A DNA stretch of 17,882 nucleotides from an uncultured Collinsella sp. (lineage in GTDB: Bacteria; Actinomycetota; Coriobacteriia; Coriobacteriales; Coriobacteriaceae). This document shows, piece after piece, positions 14,820 through 17,882 of this stretch; position 1 is the stretch's first letter; each line of letters opens with the position of its first letter. The translations under genes were made by a program, and so were the position numbers. Where the stretch lies: contig CAAELE010000042.1 in the NCBI GenBank assembly GCA_900756765.1, forward strand, positions 1 through 17,882, given 5' to 3'. Below the pieces are notes generated by a model. The model saw only the letters and a program-made list of their open reading frames with translations. It had not been told where the DNA came from and ran no database searches.

Positions 14820-15482
14820 GTCGAGCAGCCGCTCAGCCAGCGGATACACGGTAACGTCGAAATAGCGTCCGATCACGTCGATGCCGGTCCACATGGGCAG
14901 CAGATACAGCACGATGATAAGAATCGGCATGGCGTATTGCTGCAGGCGATAGTAGTTGGCGAGCGCCTTGCCTTTGAGAAACGGCACGATGATCGACGAG
15001 CCGTCGAGCGGCGGGATCGGGATGAGGTTAAAGAACGCGAGCGACAAGTTGACCACGATAAAGGTGGCGTCGAAGTTCATGATTTGGGACGCCACGGCAA
15101 AGGACATGCTGGCGTAGAGGCTGCCGTACGCTGCGTGCATGAGGGCGGCCGCGAGGCACGCGAGGGCGATGTTCGATGCGGGGCCGGCCGCGCTCACCAG
15201 GACCTCGTCGCGCTTGGGATGTTTGAGGTTGTTGAGGTAGACGGGCACGGGCTTGGCGAAGGCGAACACCGGGCCGCCGGCGGCAAGCATGAGCAGCGGC
15301 AAGATGATGGTGCCAAACGGGTCGATATGGTTGAGCGGGTTGAGCGACAAGCGGCCGCGCGAACGCGCCGTCTTATCGCCGAGTGCCCAGGCTGCGGCGG
15401 CGTGTGCGCTCTCGTGGATGACGATGCCAACGATGACGGCGATGGCGCTGGCGAGCAGGTTCATGAGGTAGCTGCTGGACAT
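14799..15482 (-). CDS. Site-2-type (M50 family) membrane metalloprotease
   Basis: A 227-residue membrane protein of the M50 family. The zinc motif HESAH (23-27) lies in the first hydrophobic helix, a GPASN motif is at 100-104, and the third ligand is probably Asp160 in FNLIPIPPLDGS. There are about six hydrophobic segments and no PDZ domain, which is the compact form of the family. Its substrate is unknown: family members cut membrane-anchored anti-sigma factors or other substrates, and none is encoded next to it. The ATG at 15482 has AGGAGAG just upstream and lies 9 bp after the stop of the small membrane protein gene. The order protease-scpA-scpB is widely conserved, which may reflect transcriptional convenience more than function. 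Confidence 0.93.
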   Translation of the reverse strand: MSSSYLMNLLASAIAVIVGIVIHESAHAAAAWALGDKTARSRGRLSLNPLNHIDPFGTIILPLLMLAAGGPVFAFAKPVPVYLNNLKHPKRDEVLVSAAGPASNIALACLAAALMHAAYGSLYASMSFAVASQIMNFDATFIVVNLSLAFFNLIPIPPLDGSSIIVPFLKGKALANYYRLQQYAMPILIIVLYLLPMWTGIDVIGRYFDVTVYPLAERLLDFAIAGI

Positions 15483-15491
15483 GGCACTCTC

Positions 15492-15788
15492 CTAGCGGAC
15501 GCGGCGCGAGGCGCGCGTGAGCAGGAAGTCAATTACAAACAGGATCACAGCGACGATGGCGTAATCCAGGCGGAAGACGCCGCCAAAGGGCGACGTGATG
15601 ACGCCGTAGCCGGCGATGGCGCTCGGCAGCGCGCGCGAAAGCTCAACGACAAAGCCCACGATCTGCAGTTTGGCGGTCAGGCCGCTAAAGCACAGCAGCA
15701 CGGTCATCGCGCTCATAAAGATGCCGCAGATGCGACAGGCGATGGCGATGATGCTCATCGCCACGGCGGTGGCCTTACGAGAGTTCAC
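15492..15788 (-). CDS. Small membrane protein of unknown function
   Basis: I do not recognise a family. From the GTG at 15788 the product has 98 residues. It has a hydrophobic helix near residues 11-36, a second moderately hydrophobic stretch at about 41-63 and a strong C-terminal helix (DYAIVAVILFVIDFLL) followed by a basic tail (TRASRRVR). The GTG is chosen because GAGGAG lies 7 bp upstream; the first in-frame ATG (15757) has no Shine-Dalgarno. The gene overlaps the end of the ABC-F gene by 14 bp and ends 9 bp before the protease start. The tight fit between two real genes and the membrane-like composition argue that it is expressed. It might assist the neighbouring protease, but nothing in the sequence proves it. 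Confidence 0.72.
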   Translation of the reverse strand: MNSRKATAVAMSIIAIACRICGIFMSAMTVLLCFSGLTAKLQIVGFVVELSRALPSAIAGYGVITSPFGGVFRLDYAIVAVILFVIDFLLTRASRRVR

Positions 15789-17808
15789 GCGCGGTCTCCT
15801 CTTCGATCTGGGTGGAAAGCTCCAGCCATTCGTCCTCGAGCTTGGGTAGCTCTTGCTTAAGGCCGTTATATTCCCCCAGCGCGGCGTTGAACTTATCCTG
15901 ATCGGCATAAAGCTCTTCGCTGGCCATCAATTCCATAAGCTCGTCATAGCGGGCGCGCTTTTTGTCGAGTTCCGCCTCGATCTTCTTGAGCTGGTTGCGT
16001 ACGCCCTTGAGCTTTTTGTTGAGCGCGGCACGGGCCTGGGCCTCGGCACGCTTTTGTTCCTTGGTCTTTTTGCCCTCGGCAGGTTTGGGGGCAGTTGCGG
16101 GGGTGTCGGCCTGGGCGGCGCTGGCTTTGGTGGACTTGGCCGCGGCAGGTACGCTCTCCCCTGCCGCCTCGACGGCGACGCGGGCTGCGAGGTCCTCGCG
16201 CTTGTAGAGGTAGTAGTCGTAGTCTCCGTCGTAGACCGTGACCTTACCGTCACGGATGTCGATGACGCGGTTGGCCACGGCTCGCACCAGGTGCTCGTCG
16301 TGGCTGATCAGCACAATGGTGCCGGGGAAGTTTTGCAGGGCGTTCTCGAGCATGTCCACCGAGTCGATGTCCAGGTGATTAGTGGGCTCGTCCAGGCACA
16401 GGAGTGCCTCGGGAGCCACGAGCATCTTGGCCAGGGCCAGACGCGCTTTTTCGCCGCCGGAGAGGACGCGTACCTGCTTTTCGATTGCGTCGTTGTCGCT
16501 AAACAGGAAGGCGCCCAGCAGGCTGCGCTGCTGCGGCACGGTCCACTTGGGCGTGACGGTGTCGATCTCTTGCAGGACAGTGTTGGACTCGGTCATGCCT
16601 TCGAGCGCGTGCTGGGCATAGTAGGCGACGCCCACGTTGGTGCCCAGGTCGCGGGTGCCGGTGGTAGGCGGCTCCAGGCCGGCGATGATCTTCATGAGGG
16701 TGGACTTGCCGGCGCCGTTGGGGCCGACGAGCGCCACGTGCTCGCCGCGGTAGAGCTTGAGGTCGATGTCGCTGTAGATGTGCTTATTGCCGTAGGATTT
16801 GGAAACGCCCTCCAGGCCCACGACCATGTCGCCGGAGCGCGGCGGGTCGGGGAACTTAAAGTCAATGTGCTTGTGGCCCTCGGGCAGGATGACGAGCTCC
16901 TTTTTGATCTGCTCGATCTTGCGGATGCGCTCCTGCGCCTGGGCTGCCTTGGTGGGCTTGTAGCGGAACTTGTCGACGAAGACCTGCATGTGAGCGATAT
17001 CGCGCTCCTGGGCAGCGCGCTTAGCTCGCATCTGCTCCAAGTTGTCCTCGCGCTGCTTAAGGTAGCTGCTGTAGTTGCCGGTGTAGGTGGTCACGCGGCG
17101 GTTTTCGAGCGCGGCGACGTGGTCGACGCAGGCATCCATGAAGGCGCGGTCGTGGCTGACGATGAGGACGGCGCCGTCGTAGTTCGCGATAAAGCCGCGT
17201 AGCCACTGGACACTTTCGAGGTCCAGGTGGTTGGTGGGCTCGTCCAGAAGCAGCAAGTCGGGATGGCGCAGGAAGAGCTTGGCGAGCGCGATGCGCATCT
17301 GCCAGCCGCCCGAGAACTCGGAGCACGGGCGCTCAAAGTCGGTGACCTTAAAGCCCAGGCCGGACAGGATTTTGCGCGCGTTGCTCTCGAGTTCGTAGCC
17401 GCCCAAGTGCTCAAAGCGGTCTTGGACTTGGCCGTACTCGTTAAGGAGCGCGTCGACGTCCTTACCTTGCTCGGAGAGCTCGGTAATCTGGGCCTGTAGC
17501 TCGTTGGCGCGCTCGCCCATGCGGCGGATTTCCTTGGCGGCGGCCATGACCTCGGCGAGGATGGTGGTGTCCTTTTGCTCAAGGTTGGTTTCCTGCTCTA
17601 GGTAGCCCACTTGGCAGTCCTTGGCGTACTGGACCTGGCCGGAGTCGGGGCTGTCGATGCCCATGATGATCTTGAGCATGGTGGTTTTGCCGGCGCCGTT
17701 GGGTCCCACGAGCGCAAAGCGTTCGCCGGGGTTGATCTGGAAGGACGCGCCGCTAAAGAGGACGCGCGCGCCGAAGCTTTTTTCGATCTTGTCGACCAGG
17801 AGGATCAT
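15775..17808 (-). CDS. ABC-F family ATPase with C-terminal coiled coil
   Basis: A 677-residue soluble ABC-F protein. It has two ATPase domains and no membrane part; members of this family act on the ribosome, as translation factors or in antibiotic resistance. Domain 1 has Walker A GPNGAGKT (35-42), signature SGGWQ (166-170) and Walker B LLLLDE (185-190). Domain 2 has GPNGAGKST (362-370), LSGGE (449-453) and LCLDE (470-474). The inter-domain linker (about 245-315) is the expected tRNA-contacting helical arm. The C-terminus has an Ala/Pro/Lys linker (about 545-585) and a charged coiled coil, as in Uup/YdiF-like housekeeping members. The start at 17808 follows a GGCGG-type weak Shine-Dalgarno, 31 bp past the terminator of the preceding gene. 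Housekeeping seems likelier than resistance, though this is an inference. Confidence 0.93.
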   Translation of the reverse strand: MILLVDKIEKSFGARVLFSGASFQINPGERFALVGPNGAGKTTMLKIIMGIDSPDSGQVQYAKDCQVGYLEQETNLEQKDTTILAEVMAAAKEIRRMGERANELQAQITELSEQGKDVDALLNEYGQVQDRFEHLGGYELESNARKILSGLGFKVTDFERPCSEFSGGWQMRIALAKLFLRHPDLLLLDEPTNHLDLESVQWLRGFIANYDGAVLIVSHDRAFMDACVDHVAALENRRVTTYTGNYSSYLKQREDNLEQMRAKRAAQERDIAHMQVFVDKFRYKPTKAAQAQERIRKIEQIKKELVILPEGHKHIDFKFPDPPRSGDMVVGLEGVSKSYGNKHIYSDIDLKLYRGEHVALVGPNGAGKSTLMKIIAGLEPPTTGTRDLGTNVGVAYYAQHALEGMTESNTVLQEIDTVTPKWTVPQQRSLLGAFLFSDNDAIEKQVRVLSGGEKARLALAKMLVAPEALLCLDEPTNHLDIDSVDMLENALQNFPGTIVLISHDEHLVRAVANRVIDIRDGKVTVYDGDYDYYLYKREDLAARVAVEAAGESVPAAAKSTKASAAQADTPATAPKPAEGKKTKEQKRAEAQARAALNKKLKGVRNQLKKIEAELDKKRARYDELMELMASEELYADQDKFNAALGEYNGLKQELPKLEDEWLELSTQIEEETARELS

Positions 17809-17839
17809 GGTGCCGCCTTTGACCTTGTGTGCCTATATG

Positions 17840-17867
17840 AAAAAAGGCCCCAACTTGCGTTGGAGCC
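17840..17867 (-). terminator. Intrinsic terminator of an off-window upstream gene
   Basis: On the minus strand GGCTCCAAC pairs with GTTGGGGCC (one G-T pair, GCAA loop) and is followed by TTTTTT. It ends transcription from a gene beyond position 17882 and so marks the upstream border of the block. The ABC-F gene begins 31 bp later; no good promoter is visible in that short space. Confidence 0.85.
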
Positions 17868-17882
17868 TCATTCAATGCTCGG

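Noticed and set aside
15853..17202. 449-codon open frame on the plus strand
   Set aside because: Antisense to the ABC-F gene, which has two complete sets of ATPase motifs in the minus-strand frame.
17809..17839. Promoter for the ABC-F gene (TATAGG at 17832-17837)
   Set aside because: No acceptable -35 element is found at 16-18 bp; that position falls within the terminator hairpin. The match is too weak to call.

Overview
The window looks like chromosomal sequence from a high-GC anaerobic actinobacterium of the class Coriobacteriia, most likely Collinsella or a close relative. This assignment is inferred from the protein flavour, the GC-rich coding sequence and the gene mix (ScpA/ScpB, a radical SAM DUF512 protein next to Der, PlsY-type phospholipid synthesis, IspH). 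It was not confirmed by any search.

Layout. Positions 1-98 hold the 3' end of an IS3-family (IS150-like) insertion sequence reading rightward: the last 19 codons of its transposase and its right terminal inverted repeat. Positions 99-540 are an AT-richer stretch with no convincing gene, containing a 14-bp direct repeat and a perfect palindrome. Next come, on the minus strand, an intrinsic terminator (541-573), a tRNA-Pro(GGG) with encoded CCA (584-660) and its likely promoter (700-732). Everything from 741 to 17808 is one co-directional minus-strand block of 16 genes. In order of transcription (right to left) they are: an ABC-F ATPase, a 98-residue membrane protein of unknown function, an M50 site-2-type protease, scpA, scpB, an RluB-type pseudouridine synthase, cmk, a PlsC-like acyltransferase, ispH, a PDZ/radical SAM/DUF512 protein, der, plsY, gpsA, rpe, a NifS/IscS-type cysteine desulfurase, a Nif3-family protein, a coiled-coil zinc-ribbon protein and coaBC. 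An intrinsic terminator of an off-window gene lies just upstream of the ABC-F gene (17840-17867).

Gene coupling. Most junctions are tight: stop and start codons overlap or are separated by a few bases, and Shine-Dalgarno sites lie inside the upstream gene. No convincing intrinsic terminator was seen between 17808 and the one after tRNA-Pro, so long polycistronic transcripts are plausible. A weak internal promoter candidate precedes scpA.

Functions together. The block mixes housekeeping tasks: chromosome condensation (ScpA/ScpB), ribosome biogenesis and translation (Der, RluB-type enzyme, ABC-F), nucleotide and isoprenoid supply (Cmk, IspH), CoA synthesis (CoaBC), and phosphatidic acid synthesis (GpsA, PlsY, PlsC-like). 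A cysteine desulfurase shares the block with two likely Fe-S enzymes (IspH and the radical SAM protein). I found no complete new defence or mobile system. The points most worth a second look are the unexplained 99-541 region beside the IS end and tRNA-Pro, the HX4E (not HX4D) acyltransferase motif, the zinc ribbon missing one cysteine, a recurrent 9-mer GCAGGGGAG, and the orphan GTG-start membrane gene.
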